Of a DNA stretch of 64,000 nt, positions 34,650 through 47,801 are shown piece by piece. This stretch comes from Oreohelix idahoensis. Taxonomy: Eukaryota > Mollusca > Gastropoda > Stylommatophora > Oreohelicidae. Under the pieces are notes generated by a model that ran no database searches, was not told where the DNA came from, and saw nothing but the letters and a program-made list of their open reading frames with translations. Positions within the stretch are counted from its first letter, which is position 1; each line of letters begins with the position of its first letter. A program made the translations under genes and the position numbers. The stretch is from the NCBI GenBank assembly GCA_024509875.1, contig JAMPIV010014125.1:124001-188000 (forward strand). Reading direction: 5' to 3'.

Positions 34650-35290
34650 CCACCCGCGGTTTGTTTACGTTCTGGCCTTCAACGGTCAGCGTAGCGGTAA
34701 CGTAATGTTATCTAAACGCACCTGTGGTTCGTTTGACCAGAGAAACATTCCTCCGGCCGCTTTAAGTCTTTGATCGCGTTGAACGAGCGAGACGGCTTCT
34801 GTGTAGAACCGGCTCGCTAACGGCAGTGGAACTTTTTACGGTCGGTAAACTAGTTTGATCTTCAATTCAGGAGAGATTTGTTGTGGCCCCTGATCATAAT
34901 ATTATGTCTATCTAGGGAATTTCTGGCGTCTGTTGTCTTTGATGTAGTCTCTAGAATAAACCTTGTCTTACTCCTCATTACGCATTACGCCGATACATCT
35001 GTAGAATCAGGCTATGTAGGTGTCCCGGGTGCGTTGGTTGTAAGCTATAAATCTGGTTAGTTTTAATAGACTAACACACTCGTGAATATTTTCCTGGCCC
35101 GAGATGGACCATCATGAGATAAGGCAGACTTTAACACAGAACTAAATGTTAAGGCGTATCTCTAGTCATTTTTCGGGGTGAGTTGACATGTCTTATTAAT
35201 ATATGAATATTCATGTTAGCTTTTTATATATCTGATAGGAAGGTTACTTACTTTACTTTTGAGGATTTTTCCCGGTAAATTTAATTCAGT
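34650..35290. other. No gene recognised
   Basis: About 640 bp between element II and LINE B copy 2. Short frames only; no repeat shared with the rest of the window was noticed. Confidence 0.55.
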
Positions 35291-35300
35291 GATAATGTAG

Positions 35301-36037
35301 CTTGAACATCAATTTAAAGAAGTCTGAGGTCATGACGCTCAATGTGAGCAACCCTGAGCCCATATCAGTAAGGAATCAGCAATTGGTACATACAGATACC
35401 TTCACATACCTAGGAAGCATAGTAACACCAGACGGTGGGGCAGGCAAAGACATCAACATCAGAATGAATAAGGCAAGAACAGCCTTCTTTAGCCTAAATA
35501 ACATCTGGAAGTCCTCCCAATACAGCACAAGCACAAAATTAAGATTATACCAGAGCTGCGTGCTTTATGTGCTTCTCTATGGTGCGGAATGCTGGAGAGT
35601 CACAGAGAAGGAAATGTCAAAATTGTCCTCTTTTCACACAACGTGCCTAAGAAAAATTCACCGCATTTTTTGGCCGAATACCATCACCAACCAAGATCTG
35701 CTTACTCGTAGCAAGCAAGAGGACATGCACACCATCATAGCTGGCAGACGCTGGAGCTGGGTTGGTCATGTCCTCAGAAGAGACCCCGATGCCATCACAA
35801 GAACAGCTATGCTTTGGACCCCTGAAGGAAAGCGAAAGAGAGGCCGACCAAAAACAACTTGGCGGAGGACTGTGGAGGCTGAGATGCAAAGAATGAACCA
35901 GAGTTGGGGCACTGTACGAAGGATAGCCACCGACCGTGCAAAGTGGAATCAATTTGTTGTTGCCCTACAAGACGCCACTAGGCGTGATGGCCACTGACTG
36001 CTTTGACGGTCGGTGGTTAAGGATCGAAGAAGAAGTA
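35301..36037 (+). mobile_element. LINE B copy 2, 3' end only
   Basis: A 737-bp 5'-truncated insertion bordered by GATAATGTAG (35291-35300 and 36038-36047). Frame 35302-35997 is open for its whole length and gives the intact LINE B C-terminus: TYLGSIVTPDGG, LLYGAECWR, RRWSWVGHVLRRDP, GKRKRGRPKTTWRRTVEAE, stop at 35995-35997. The 3' end is GGATCGAAGAAGAAG. It is nearly identical to 15260-15998 apart from a small deletion there, so both copies are young. It lacks YADD and the N-terminus and cannot be functional. Confidence 0.93.
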
Positions 36038-36047
36038 GATAATGTAG

Positions 36048-37265
36048 CACTGTCTACGGCCTTAGTTAAGTGGTGCTTAAACTGTTACGGTTTATAATGG
36101 GAAATGATAAACTTACAATAACAACATACTAGGCGTAGAATCAGTTCATACAATGCTTACCATTGGGTTAAGAGTCAGCAAAATTAACTGTCATTTCTGC
36201 AAGATAAGGTCAGAGGTGTGGATCATTTACTTAACACTGAATTATAGGAGAAAATCACTTATTCCTTTTTGATAGATATTTCTAGTGGCAAGGGAGAATC
36301 ATTTTATGCTTACTTGTGTGGCTAGGCACTAGTATATAACTTTCACAGAAAGCAGTCACCAGGCATAGATATAATTATATCTTATGATTCAGCCACAGCT
36401 GTATTATTATAGCAGGAACATTGCATTTTCTATGTATTCATTTGTGGGATCATATTTTTCCCCCAAGGGGCATATGATTTAATGTTGTAATGTCACATGC
36501 TGTAATCTGTTTATGTAATTCATTTAATGTTGTAAGATGAATAAGCACATTCATTCAACTGTAACTACAAGGTTAGGTTTCCTGCAGGTTTAGTTGGAAG
36601 AAGAGGAGTAGATTTTGCTGTCAGAACGATTACTGACAGGTACCTGGGTGTACAAAAGATATTAAGCCTATGCGGGCACATGCTATAATTGATAGAGTGG
36701 AAGGAGCGTAGCATAACTATGTTATATAACATTAGAGTGATTTTGTTGTTGCTTGATGTAAAGGGTGTCTTTTTGGGTCTCAGTTTTAGGGATACCGAAT
36801 TGCTAGAGTCAAGTCTCCAGTCAAGCGAAGAATGTCATATACGCTTCGTTCTAGAGGGATGCTGAATACAGCTAGCAATCACGAGTCGTCACCCCCATTC
36901 CTGATCCTAAACCCTTTGTCAACGCCAAGTTAAGCTCACGCAGTGCAACGAGCCAACGCTAAATCTGAAATCATCTCAGGCAGTAGTAGTTCTCTTCTCG
37001 CCTATTGGATTACCAGTCAGAGCACAGCGGCTTCCAAAATATCAAACCCGCCCAGCATGTCTATAGCAGAATCTGATATCACCCGCCTTTGTGTGCCTAA
37101 ACGGGGCACTCAGCCAAACCACAGCCAAACTCGTTTAAACCGGATTTAATGCCAAGCAAGCAATAGCGCCGGATAAGAGCGCCTGGTTCTCTTCGTCCCC
37201 AAATAACTTCGTCTGGTGTAGTTCTGGGTTATGAAAACCTCGCACTTAGGAGCGGCCAGCAAGAA
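36048..37265. other. No gene recognised
   Basis: AT-rich sequence becoming more GC-rich after about 36880. The 68-codon frame at 36943-37149 has no recognisable motif. Confidence 0.55.
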
Positions 37266-37267
37266 GA

Positions 37268-37840
37268 TAAACAGCGTCTTCCAGCCCCTCACGCAATTAG
37301 AGGTCACCAACGTTTAGCACCAACAAGGAAAGTTTTGTAGGCTTATTCCCTCACCTTGAAGGATCTACATGTAAGACCCTTTTCTGGAGCTAGCACCTTT
37401 GGTCCCACCAAAGCGGACAGGCTGTCGCTCAGTTTGTTTATTTGGTGAGCAGGAGAGATAGACAACGTCTTCCAGCCCCTAACGCAATTAGAGGTCACCG
37501 ACGTTTAGCACCACCAAGGAATGTTTTGTAGGCTTATTCCCTCACCTTGAAGGATCTACATGTAAGACACTTTTCTGGAGCTGGCACATTTGGTCCCACG
37601 AAAGCGGACAGACTGACATGCAGTTTTATTCATTTGGTAAACCAGAGGTAAATAGAGTCTTCCAGCCCACCTCGCGCAATTAGAGGTCACCAATGATAGC
37701 ACCAACAAGGAAAATTTTGTAGGCTTATTCCCTCGCCTTGAAGGATCTACATGTAAGACACTTTTCTGGAACTATTACATTTGGTCCCACGAAAGCGGAC
37801 GGACTGACACTCAGTTTATTTATTTCTCTGTGTTCTTCAG
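37268..37840 (+). repeat. Tandem repeat, three units of about 191 bp
   Basis: The landmark GTCTTCCAGCCC occurs at 37275, 37467 and 37657, spacing 192 and 190 bp. Each unit also has GCAATTAGAGGTCACC, GTAGGCTTATTCCCTC, AAGGATCTACATGTAAGA and GGTCCCAC with AAAGCGGAC. Non-coding; similarity between units is high. Confidence 0.9.
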
Positions 37841-39160
37841 GTCAGGAGGTGCTTAGACAGTAAAAGTGAGTTGAGGCTTGGAGAGAGAGATCATTTTGAT
37901 AAATCTTCTTCCAGGTTGTCTCAAGTCCACCTCCTATTACACTTTATCTATGTGTAAGCTATAACTCTGTCAGTCCACTACCCCTTGTCGATTTCACTAC
38001 TATTGTCCAACTCGACAAATACTTTACACTTTACTCAACCACGACATATGTGTCGGGAAACTTATACTCAGAGGGTATTCGTTTTTATTCATTTACCATA
38101 CTAGTTGGTAGTACCAGTCGCGGGTACTAATCTCTGCAACAAAGTGAAGGTAGAAGTGGACTGACGTCGAGCTAGACACCATCATCAGAGGGTCTTAGAG
38201 ACGCGGGACCAGTTTTGCAGTTACTTCCTGATCTTACTTGGAACGAGCTGCGCCTTTCATCTTGACCAGAGACGCGAGAACTCCAGTGACCTATCTGCAC
38301 AGAACACAAGAACACAAAAACCCAGTGGAAGCGGAACTTACCATTTGCAGTTAAGTCATTCTTAAAAGCTGACAGGTGACTTCTTGCATTAAGCGCCCTA
38401 CCATCATACGATGATGAGTATTTTCTGTTAAAGATTATTCAATCTTTTAAACTGTTAAAACTTAGTTGATTATTAAATTTGTTATTTGTAAATATACAAA
38501 TGTAGCGTCGATTTAATCATTTTGAATGTACTGCATGTTTGTCTCGGTCAATTTACTAAATACAATCTAAACAGAGCTATACAATAATAATAAGAATTCC
38601 ACTGAGTAAATCAGGGTTTGGATCTTGAACGAGCTCAAATTAATAATTGCTTAATTCTTCATAATAGGCGGCGGATCAGATATAAGTTAACAATTGCCCT
38701 GCCCAATGCAGCATTGTTCTTGACTTCTGAAATATCTTATGAACACTCTCTTGAGATAGAAGCATCATTATTCTTCTATCTGCAATTCTGCCAATAGTAA
38801 TCACCTTTGAAGACCCATATTAAAAACTCTTGAGTTTTGGCCACAGTTGGACCACTACTGCAAAGAAGGGGAGGCAATTCCATCGTTTCCATTTGACCCA
38901 CTCGAACCACTCTGTCAATCGGGAGGTCTATGGTTATTATAAATATCTCCAAGTAACCCGCCAAAACACGAGGGAACTAATTGTATTCTACTCTTTCTGC
39001 TTCATGTCCTGATAATGGAACTAATTCCCATGTGGTTAGTTCATTTACTTTACATTGCATTTAAACTTCATTGGATCATTGCAATCAAACTTACCATGAA
39101 TTAAAGTCAATGAAAAAGGTTGAAAGGGCTACGTGCTCTTTTAATGTGTGTTTGGTTTGT
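37841..39160. other. No gene recognised
   Basis: Unassigned sequence with short frames only. Confidence 0.55.
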
Positions 39161-39171
39161 TTCTTTCTTAC

Positions 39172-39492
39172 TTACTTAGTCGTTCCTCCTCTACCGTGAG
39201 GTTTAGAGGTTTGGATGAGAGAGCGCGATACTATTCTATTGGCTGTCTTCCACTTGGCCTGGTTCTGTTCTAGTCCTCGGTTCTTCAGAAATTGTCTAAT
39301 ATTGACCTCCCAACGGACTATGAATCGTCCTGGAGATCTGGATTCATGGCCTTTAGCTTCTAACACTTGTGGTAGCCGATCTTCTCCCATTCTGCAGACA
39401 TGGCGTCGTATATTAGGTCTATATTTCTCACTCTGTACCTTTTCCAACATCATTCTTAATTTATTGTCTCTCATATTTTGCTCTTTCATCAT
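39172..39492 (-). pseudogene. LINE D scrap: C-terminal end of a non-LTR RT protein
   Basis: Minus-strand frame with the post-RT tail typical of non-LTR elements: IRRHVCRMGEDRLPQVLEAK, then INIRQFL-like and NRGLEQNQAKWKTANRIV, ending ...GRGGTTK. It lacks RT itself. The low-coordinate end has a TTACTTACTTA stretch that may be the 3' repeat tail. Different from LINEs A, B and C. Confidence 0.7.
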
Positions 39493-39499
39493 TGTTAAA

Positions 39500-40823
39500 G
39501 TAATCTATCTTAATCACAGCTCATACTTAAGTGTAACTTAATGCGCCTTTGATTAATCCCCCACCTTGCGCTATCTTTGGGAACCCACATGGCCTCGTTA
39601 GAATCTTGGTAAACGCACCTGTCTATATTAGATGAGTATTGTTTACTTTGGGAGACCCCGGCTTGGCAATTAAAAGAATTCATTTAATGCCTAATCTGCT
39701 GTTTAAACAACACGGCTGTCACACCTTATAACACAATACCACATCGCAACAGAGGGCTCGTGACACGCACAGTAATGTGTGTTGCCAGTTGGTAGCCATT
39801 TATGGGGGTTTAAGCCTCTTAGATGTCGAGTACCTAGCGAGATAATGACTTAGGAGATTAAGGAAACCACCTACGACAACGAGGCAAAAGATAGTAAGCA
39901 CTTCACGCGAAGCCGAGAAAGAAAATAAAAACGACAGAAGGCATTGTGACAAAAGGGCCGGGTTATTTCAGCATTAGGCTGCTAATCCAAAACCGCGGTT
40001 TGTTTCGTAAAACAAACCGGTAGCACGGAATTGAAACGTTGGTTGCGAGAGCCGACCCACTTTAGCGATTGACGTGGATTGTGTACATCACAGCATCATA
40101 ATGCAAGATGGACACCTAATTATTGGATTGGAGGCAGGGTTAGGCCTACAGGTGACGCCAACACAATGGGCAACCAGGAATATAACGAGATGTTCGCCAG
40201 AAGGGCAGTACTGAGTATTATACATTGCGATGCATAAGACTGTTCCTTTTCTCATAGCCTGTGTACAGCTCGTTCTAATAATTCATTCCCGTGAGGATAT
40301 TTGATTCATATTTATGGAGTTAAATTTTATAGTGTTCTTAAGGAATTTACGAAGTGAAAAGGAGGTTACTAAATCTTTTAAAAATTATTGATAATTTACT
40401 AGTTAAGATTTATTTTTGCACTTAGCCTCATAGCTAAATGAACAAAAGACGGTTTGTTCCACTACCTCTATTCGTAAATGATTTAGCAAATCAAAGATTT
40501 TTCCTCTAGGATAATATGAAGTAATTCATAGTTATATACTTCCTCTTCATCTAGATTGTTAGATCATCATTATAGACGTACATGAGCACAAGCTTTCATG
40601 CGCAATATATTTAATACTTATCATGTGCGCCTCATGTCATACATCATTACCTGAAAATTAAAAACAGAGTGATCAGTAATGAGGAAAAATATAAATAAAT
40701 ATCAACCGATGATTTTAGATGTGAAACTTATGAAGCCACTTTGTGTGTCTTCAATCCAGCATAAATCTGAGTCTACCCATTACGTGTTTGGCGTCTAACC
40801 AGATAGAAGCCAGTAAAGCTTAC
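39500..40823. other. No gene recognised
   Basis: Unassigned sequence before the GTCAG duplication of element III. A perfect short palindrome AAACCGCGGTTT lies near 39991-40003. Confidence 0.55.
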
Positions 40824-41409
40824 GTCAGTGTTACGGTAGTTTTATTGATATCGTCTGCTATAGTTGGCAGTGCGCAATTTTTAAGTCAATAGAATTAATA
40901 TAAATTGATTTTGATACTTCACGGATTAGTGAACGCAAAGTACACGGTCAAATTATGACGTGTTAGCGTTGATAAGGTCACGCTTCGTGACTTAGTTACC
41001 GGACCCTTGTTACGTTGTCCGTCAAGCCGTGAAGTCGTGTTTTTACCTCCTTCCAAGGTTAGGCTTTGCTAATAGCCATATTTCTGTAAATTGATATAAG
41101 GACCCAGGGTCAGTCCATATAATATTATATACGAGTGAATTCATAAGGTTTGTGATTAACCTGCGTTACGGAAGGATAGTTGATAAGTTGTTTGATTATT
41201 TTCGTCAAGACTCATGCGCTCATTTCTGGCTGTCTGGACCCCAGCAGCACATGTACACAGCCATGATGTTCTGTTGACATGAATTCAATATGACACGGAC
41301 GGATAAGAATATATATGCAAGTAAATTCTAATGAACTGTATGTTAATATTATATCTGCTTTAACTCATTCCCCCCCAGGCTGTTTTTGGGTTTTACCCAG
41401 GCCCGAAAA

Positions 41410-42960
41410 TGGATGCAATTTTTTCAGACAGGTGAGGTTTTAAAAACAGACAGTGGACAAATACATAAGTTCAGTAGGTAGTTGTGTTATACATTTAAAT
41501 GTGTGAAATTGACTGGAGAATCTTATGAATTGCTTCATATAATTAATTAATATGAATAGGTGTGTGTTATGTCTTGTGAAGTGTAGACTTGATTAAAAAA
41601 GTGTTAAATTTTTTTTTTTAATTGTATACTTAAACTTAAATATTTCAGCTCCCAATTAATGTACGGCAATAAAATGTTCAGAATGTCAGTGCACATTTAG
41701 TTTGAAACATATCTAGAAACTTTTATCACTATCACTTCATAGATGTAATTCTTATGATTTTTTTTCTCAAAGCCACATATGTTTGTAAAAACAACCGCTC
41801 AAAATGTGTGCAATTTTTCTCTTCAGGTTATATTTTAAAAGCAGGCAGTAGATACACATTTTATTTAACTAGGTGTTAATGTTATACATTTAAATGTGTG
41901 AAATTGACTGGAGAATCTTATGAGTTGATTCATATAATTAATTGATATGAATAGGTGTGTGTTATGTCTTGTGAAGTGTAGACTTGATTTTAAAAATGTT
42001 TAAAAAAATAAAATAAAATTGTATACTTAAATTTAAATATTTCAGCTCCCAATTAATGTATGGCAATAAAATATTACGAATATCAGTGCACATTTAGTTT
42101 GAAACATATCTGGAAACTTTTATCACTATCACTTCATAGATGTAATTTTTATGATTTTTTTCTCAAAACCACATATGTTTGTAAACACAACCGCTCAAAA
42201 TGTGTGCAATTTTTCTCTTCAGGTTATATTTAAAAAACTGCAGTAGACACACATTTTATTTAACTAGGTGTTAATGTTATACATTTAAGTGTGTGAAATT
42301 GACTGGAGAATCTTATGAATTGATTCATATAATTAATTGATATGAATAGATGTGTGTTATGTCTTGTGAAGTGTAGACTTGATTTTAAAAATGTTTAAAA
42401 AATAAAATAAAATTGTATACTTAAATTTAAATATTTCAGCTCCCAATAAATGTATGGCAATAAAATGTTCAGAATGTCAGTGCACATTTAGTTTGAAACA
42501 TATCTAGAAACTTTTATCACTATCACTTCATAGATGTAATTGTTATGATTTTTTTTCTCAAAGCCACATATGTTTGTAAAAACAACCGCTCAAAATGTGT
42601 GCAATTTTTCTCTTCAGGTTATATTTTAAAAGCAGGCAGTAGATACACATTTTATTTAACTAGGTGTTGATGTTATACATCAACATGTGGGAAATTGACT
42701 GAAGAATCTTGTGAAATGCTGTAGATAATTATTTGACGTAGGGAAAGAGTCTGTCATGTTATGTGAAGTGTAGACCTAATCAAAAATAACTGGAAAAAAG
42801 ATAAATAAACTGTATTCACATATGTCAGCTCCAGTTTAATCCATAGCAGAAAAATCTCAGAATATCAGTGCACATCCATTTTGAAACACAACACATTTTA
42901 CCACAATCACTTCAAATATATAATTTATATGATTTTTTTCCTACACCACAAATTTCTGTA
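41410..42960 (+). repeat. Tandem array of four units of about 396 bp inside piggyBac
   Basis: The landmark GCAATAAAATGTTCAGAATG and its variants start at 41666, 42062 and 42458, spacing 396 bp, with a more diverged fourth near 42847. Each unit also contains AGTTTGAAACATATCT and ACCGCTCAAAATGTGTGCAA. Non-coding. Confidence 0.88.
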
Positions 42961-42999
42961 AATACCAAACAACTATGACTAATATTATTTACACCAACT

Positions 43000-43933
43000 A
43001 TATTCTATCATTTTTGGTTTGACAATGTGCTTCCACTTTGGCCTGAGAAGATACAAGGAAAACCTTGGATTATACTGCTTATATTGCCATCTGCCTTTAT
43101 CCCTATTACCACTTCATTCAAACTGAGATTTTGGAATGGGTAAAAGGCACTCTGAAATTTTTGCAACAACATGTTCATAAAATCTTTTCTTTTCCTTGTG
43201 AATTTTCATCAGAGGCATGAAGCATTGTATGATATAATGCTTCAAATCTACTTCTTGAAAACATTTGAAGAAACCAAGGAGTATAAAATTCTGCAGATGT
43301 AGACCAGTAGTTGCGAATGCATGGTCTTTTCTGAATCCCAATATTTATTAGGACAGCAATAAACTTATCAAGTTCATGGCGTGTGACTTTGGTCCACCGA
43401 GAATACAATGAATATTGTTTCGCAGGGTTATTTTGGATAGATTTGAGTCTGGTATAATCATTGATGCACTGGAACATGAAATCTTGAACCTCATCTGTAA
43501 ACAAAACACTGAAACATTTCAATGGGGTTGACAGGTCAAACCCCTCAGTCACACCTGGTGTTCTCTTTGGACAAAATCGAAATGCATTTTGTGTCATCCC
43601 CTCAGCAATTTCTAACCACTCTGGGACATCTTGTGAGGATGCACCTGCCTCTAGACTTGTGGCAGTTCTCATAGCTTTACTTTTGGTCACAATGGTGTTT
43701 TTGCCTCTTTATCCTTCTCCTTTAGTGACTGAAAGTTTTGCTCTTTTTATACCAGCCCTACCTAATGCATGTTCAATCAGCTGATCGACATCGCCCTCAG
43801 AATGATCACTTTCATGAATATTCTGACACAAAGTCTTTACAATGTCTTCATTGGAATTACTAAACCTAACTTCTAAAAATCCGTGTCGCTCGAGTTATCT
43901 TCTGTCTACTGAGAAATTAGCGTCGTGCTTGCT
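43000..43933 (-). pseudogene. piggyBac transposase, N-terminal part
   Basis: Cut-and-paste transposase of the DDE class that targets TTAA. Reading on the minus strand from about 43933 (MSKHDANFSVDRR): an acidic N-terminus with two in-frame stops, then the open stretch 43690-43175 with RWTKVTRHELDKFIAVLINI and RPCIRNYWSTSAEFYTPWFL, the characteristic piggyBac core. After a break near 43175 the homology goes on through FYPFQNLSLNEVVIGIKA (about 43150-43100). The family has an Asp (SxDE) where this copy reads SLNE, so the first catalytic Asp appears to be replaced by Asn. The rest of the catalytic domain is missing and the 396-bp repeats take its place. Confidence 0.85.
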
Positions 43934-44548
43934 CATCCGAAAGCAGGTGTTTAGAAGAAGATTCTCGATCCATTTTGTATGTAAACAAAGAAATAGAAAT
44001 GGATATAAAACACACAATTTTAGCTTCACAAATTTGTTTTTCGCGCACAAACGTCCATAAACATGTCCTAGATGTAATGACATGATTTAAAAACCAGCTA
44101 GTTGCTAGGTATTTATAACTTTTCGTTCAAACTCGACATATATCGTACTGGCGTGCCACGCGTCATTGGTCCAAACGGAAGTCCTATCTGGCACGTGGTG
44201 CGCCACTGTGGACGGAAAGAGTTAAATGTCTTCGTATGTGAACTTGTTAATAAATATTGGACTCCAATCCGAAGACTTATCTACATCGATAACGTTACGG
44301 TTGGTTCGTCAGATTGACAATGTTGATTGTTATTGTAGATGAAGAACTCTTCCTATAAGAAGGTTTACACTATAATAATGAGATCCGAAAGGAACCAATG
44401 TATTCTTGGACATTCATTACACAATGAGACAATATAACATTGACCCTCAGTTGAATACTTATAAAAACGAACGAAGCACGCATTCGCAACTCAAACAAAT
44501 AAAGAACCAGCTCCGAACCAGCAACCCGTAGCAACCATCCGTAGCAGC

Positions 44549-44564
44549 TGGTGGCCAGATGTGG
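44549..44564 (+). other. Candidate primer-binding site of element III
   Basis: TGGTGGCCAGATGTGG, 2 nt after the LTR end, begins with the expected TGG. The tRNA is not identified. Confidence 0.55.
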
Positions 44565-46056
44565 TCGTGGAATTTTAATCTACAATGAACTAATTGTCAA
44601 AGAATACCGGGTTGAGAAAAAAATTCCCTTCGAGCAAAAATGGACACTTTTTTATGCGTACACCCGTGACGTCATACACACTTGACAACAAGACGAGCCG
44701 TCTCAATGGTAACCGCATTTCAACGACTTTCAAGAAGAATTTTCAAAAACACAACGCTTCAATCAACAGTGCAAACTAGATTCAACCTTTGCTATCATGC
44801 AATACGAGCTCTTTAATCTGTTGGCGAAAAGGGCACTGTACAAACTTATCGAAGCAAAAAGCTAAGTAATTGTTTTCACTTTACGCTATCAAGTCTTCTT
44901 TGCTCCGTTCACCGACATGTCTTTGAATAGTCACTGTTGAATGCTGATTTTGATATTCAGATGTATTATGTTGTATTTTACATGTTAGTGGGCTGGTTGG
45001 GAGGCGAATCGAAACTGAATTTATGTCTCTTTTTTAGGACGACCGATTCAGTTTTGATTGATCTGTAGGGCTGTTAAATAATTCCATTTTGCAAAAAAAA
45101 CCATAGAAGTCTTGCCGATGGCCACTTCGTTTGCATCTGTAATTATTTGACTTTTGATGTTAGCTGTGAAGTGCTGTATATAAACGGTGTATTTTGCTGT
45201 ACTCATTTCATTTTTATTCAGTTCTTTAGTAATGTTCGTAATCTATCCCGTCAATTCTGATCTTTCTATCACTTATTTCATAGATTTTGTATTAACCGTT
45301 ATGAGTCCATGTATACGTCATCAGTTTATGTGTACGTAGGTTCAATCTCGATTTGGTTCAATCCTTGACCTTATTCTTGTACTTCCGATTTTTTCTGCTT
45401 GGTTTATAGATTCATTTTATGTCTGAAATTGTCAGTTTGTGTCGTGCTAATGTTTCGCACAGTTTATTTCATTGTTCTTCTCATATTTATTCATGTTATA
45501 AATCAATAATATAATAATAATTGTATAACTTGGTTATTAATAAGATAAGAATATAATTTGATTAATTTTTACTAAATCATTTGATGACTTAGGTGATGTC
45601 ATCAATTTGCAGTAGTAGTCCAAGACACTACCATTTCTATATTATGACTAGGGTATAATAGCATATATATTGATAAATAATTATAAATTTATGGGTTGTC
45701 TTGAATATGACAGACATATTAGATATTAATTAGTACACTTTCCTAGTACTACATTGTTCACTGTGCACATATATATGATTAAATAACATAATTATGGAGG
45801 AATAATACTCATAATTATAAGATGATAATATTAGATGCATGATATAAATTCAGCATCATAAATTAATAAGGGTATAATACATTGGTATAATGTAATAAGT
45901 AAACATTATTGATCTAAATTATTTAGTTACAAAATAGTTGTTGAACTTACAACTAATAGCACTATAAGATTGTAGTTGAGTATATTGAGTATTAATTTAT
46001 TTTTACACATACATGTAATTTAATATTGAACTGAGGAGGCATATTACGGAATTAAC
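44565..46056 (+). other. Leader of element III
   Basis: About 1.5 kb, very AT-rich, no frame of note, between the primer-binding site and gag. Confidence 0.7.
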
Positions 46057-47530
46057 ATGGCTACTCTTGATCAATTTATAAAAATGTTAAGGATTTTGGG
46101 TACAAAGGACCGGAACTCCGTCAGTATGCAGAACAACAACTGGCTGCATGGAAGCAGGAACAAGAAGAGCTTGAAAGAAAAGAAGCTGATAGAAAAGCTG
46201 AATTGAATAAAGAGAAAGAAGAACTTAAACGTGAAGAAGCAGAACGGGAGGAAAAAGAAGAAAGAAGAAAAGCTAGAGAGGAAAGAGAATAAATTGAAAA
46301 AGAAAATAGATTAAGAGAATCAGAGGAAAGGAAAAGGCAACAAGAAATGGAATTGGCACGTCTTAAGTTTGAAACTGCAAAATTACAGGCACAAAGTGCT
46401 ACTACGAGCCAGACTGATAATTCTCAAAACGGATCTTCATCCAATCAAAACAAAATTTATTATAACTTTAAATTACCACATTTTAAATTGAACCTTGACG
46501 ACCTGTCATCATAACTAGCAAGGTTTGATCAGGTATGCAAAACAAATAACTTACCTAAACAAGCATGGGCACTTAAACTAAATAAATTTTTAGATGGTGA
46601 ACCATTAAACCCAACAGAGAATGCTGATCCTACAATAGCAGGGGATTATGATGCGATAAAAGCTTTACTGTTAAGAAGGTTTCATTTGGATGAGGAAGGC
46701 TGTAGACTTAGGTTTAAAACGCTTTTACCTGAGTCCAATAAAGACTTTCCAGGTTTTATTGCTAATATACGCAATACCTTTAACAGATGGGTGGAACTGG
46801 CAGGTGTTAACAAATCGTATGACAAATTAGTGGATTGGTTACTGAGGGATACATTTTTATCCTCTATCAGTCCACCGTTCTTTTCTTTTATACAAGAACG
46901 AAAACCATCTACAATTGCTGCACTGTAAGAAATGGCAGTAAATTATTGCTCCGCACATCCCAATGCGAGCATATCTAACTTACAAATAAGAGAACCTCTA
47001 CCTGTAGCTTCTAATATGGCATTCCAGGGTAAGGATAAATCGCGAGCTTATAGTATGGATAGGAATTATCCGCACAGAAGGAATAATGCCCACAATGACA
47101 ATTATAAAAAATAATAATACATATGGGAACGTCAACAGAGGTGGACAACTGAATAGGAATCAGTCACCTCAATTCAGGTACAACAATGGTCAACACTATT
47201 CTAACCATAATCGATCATACAACTATAACAATAATAACAATGATAACAGGTGGACTAAGAATAATCAAGGCTTCAGACCTAGACACAATAGTCACAACGG
47301 GGGACAACAAAATAACTTTAATAACTATTCTAGACATGGGTCTCAGTCACGTAGACCGTCACATTATGATCATAATATCGGGGCGGCACTTACTACTGTT
47401 ACGACCCCAGGGGTTCCCCATGATGATAAACCAATTCAATCGTCGTCCACATGTTATGCTATGAATTATAACGTGGCAAATAGTTGCCCAAACTGTAATC
47501 TTGTTTTTCAGAAACAAAAGAGACAGTACT
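46057..47530 (+). pseudogene. gag: gag of element III (coiled coil and capsid), decayed
   Basis: Probable start ATG 46057 (MATLDQFIKML). After an early one-base shift a long Glu/Lys/Arg-rich segment follows (LERKEADRKAELNKEKEELK), a likely coiled coil like those in elements II and IV. The capsid-like region (PKQAWALKLNKFLDGEPL, about 46555-46610; IANIRNTFNRWVELAGVNKS, about 46760-46820) contains stops at about 46290, 46512 and 46926. The C-terminal part (47086-47532) is rich in Asn, Tyr, Arg and Gly and ends NCPNC-like (SCPNCNLVF), possibly half of a zinc-binding motif. Multiple stops and shifts show long inactivity. Confidence 0.75.
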
Positions 47531-47801
47531 GAATTGCGGACACATTCTACCAGAGGTAGGTCTTGCAGCTAATGATGGAACAGGCTCTCTTATATTTAAC
47601 AGAGGAATAGTAAATGGTTCTATCGTCTCTGTTTTGAGAGATTCCGGATCCACAACTATTGGAGTCCGACAGTCACTGATCCATCCAAGTTGTGCTACTA
47701 ACGAATATGTTAAATGTATGACTTTTGGGGGTGCAATTGAACCCTACCCCACTGCGATAATTCATATTAATACACCTTTCTTTTCAGGAAATGTTAAGGT
47801 A
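47531..47801 (+). pseudogene. Element III aspartic protease
   Basis: Reads LAANDGTGSLIFNRGIVNGS, then VLRDSGSTTIGVR with the catalytic D-S-G at about 47640-47648, then TFGGAIEPYPTAIIHINTPF. Retroviral-type proteases use DTG or DSG, and the place between gag and integrase fits. The domain is cut at its C-terminal side by the LINE scrap at 47802-48008. Confidence 0.7.

Larger units (their letters stand above)
41364..44221 (-). mobile_element. piggyBac-like DNA transposon remnant
   Basis: 2858 bp flanked by TTAA at 41360-41363 and 44222-44225, the piggyBac target site. The 3' LTR of element III shows the empty site (CTGCTTTAAATG). The ends are a weak inverted repeat, CTCATTCC against CTCTTTCC. 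The right half carries a minus-strand piggyBac transposase fragment; the left half is a 396-bp tandem array where the catalytic C-terminal region would be expected. It could not transpose by itself. Confidence 0.9.
40829..44546 (+). repeat. 5' LTR of element III, split by piggyBac
   Basis: LTR sequence at 40829-41363 and 44226-44546. TATAAAA occurs at 44460-44466, followed 45 nt later by AATAAA near the LTR end; the same pair is in the 3' LTR. Confidence 0.93.

Noticed and set aside
41410..42960. CRISPR-like or satellite array as a separate locus
   Set aside because: The repeats are 396 bp, lie inside the TTAA-bounded transposon and have no spacers.
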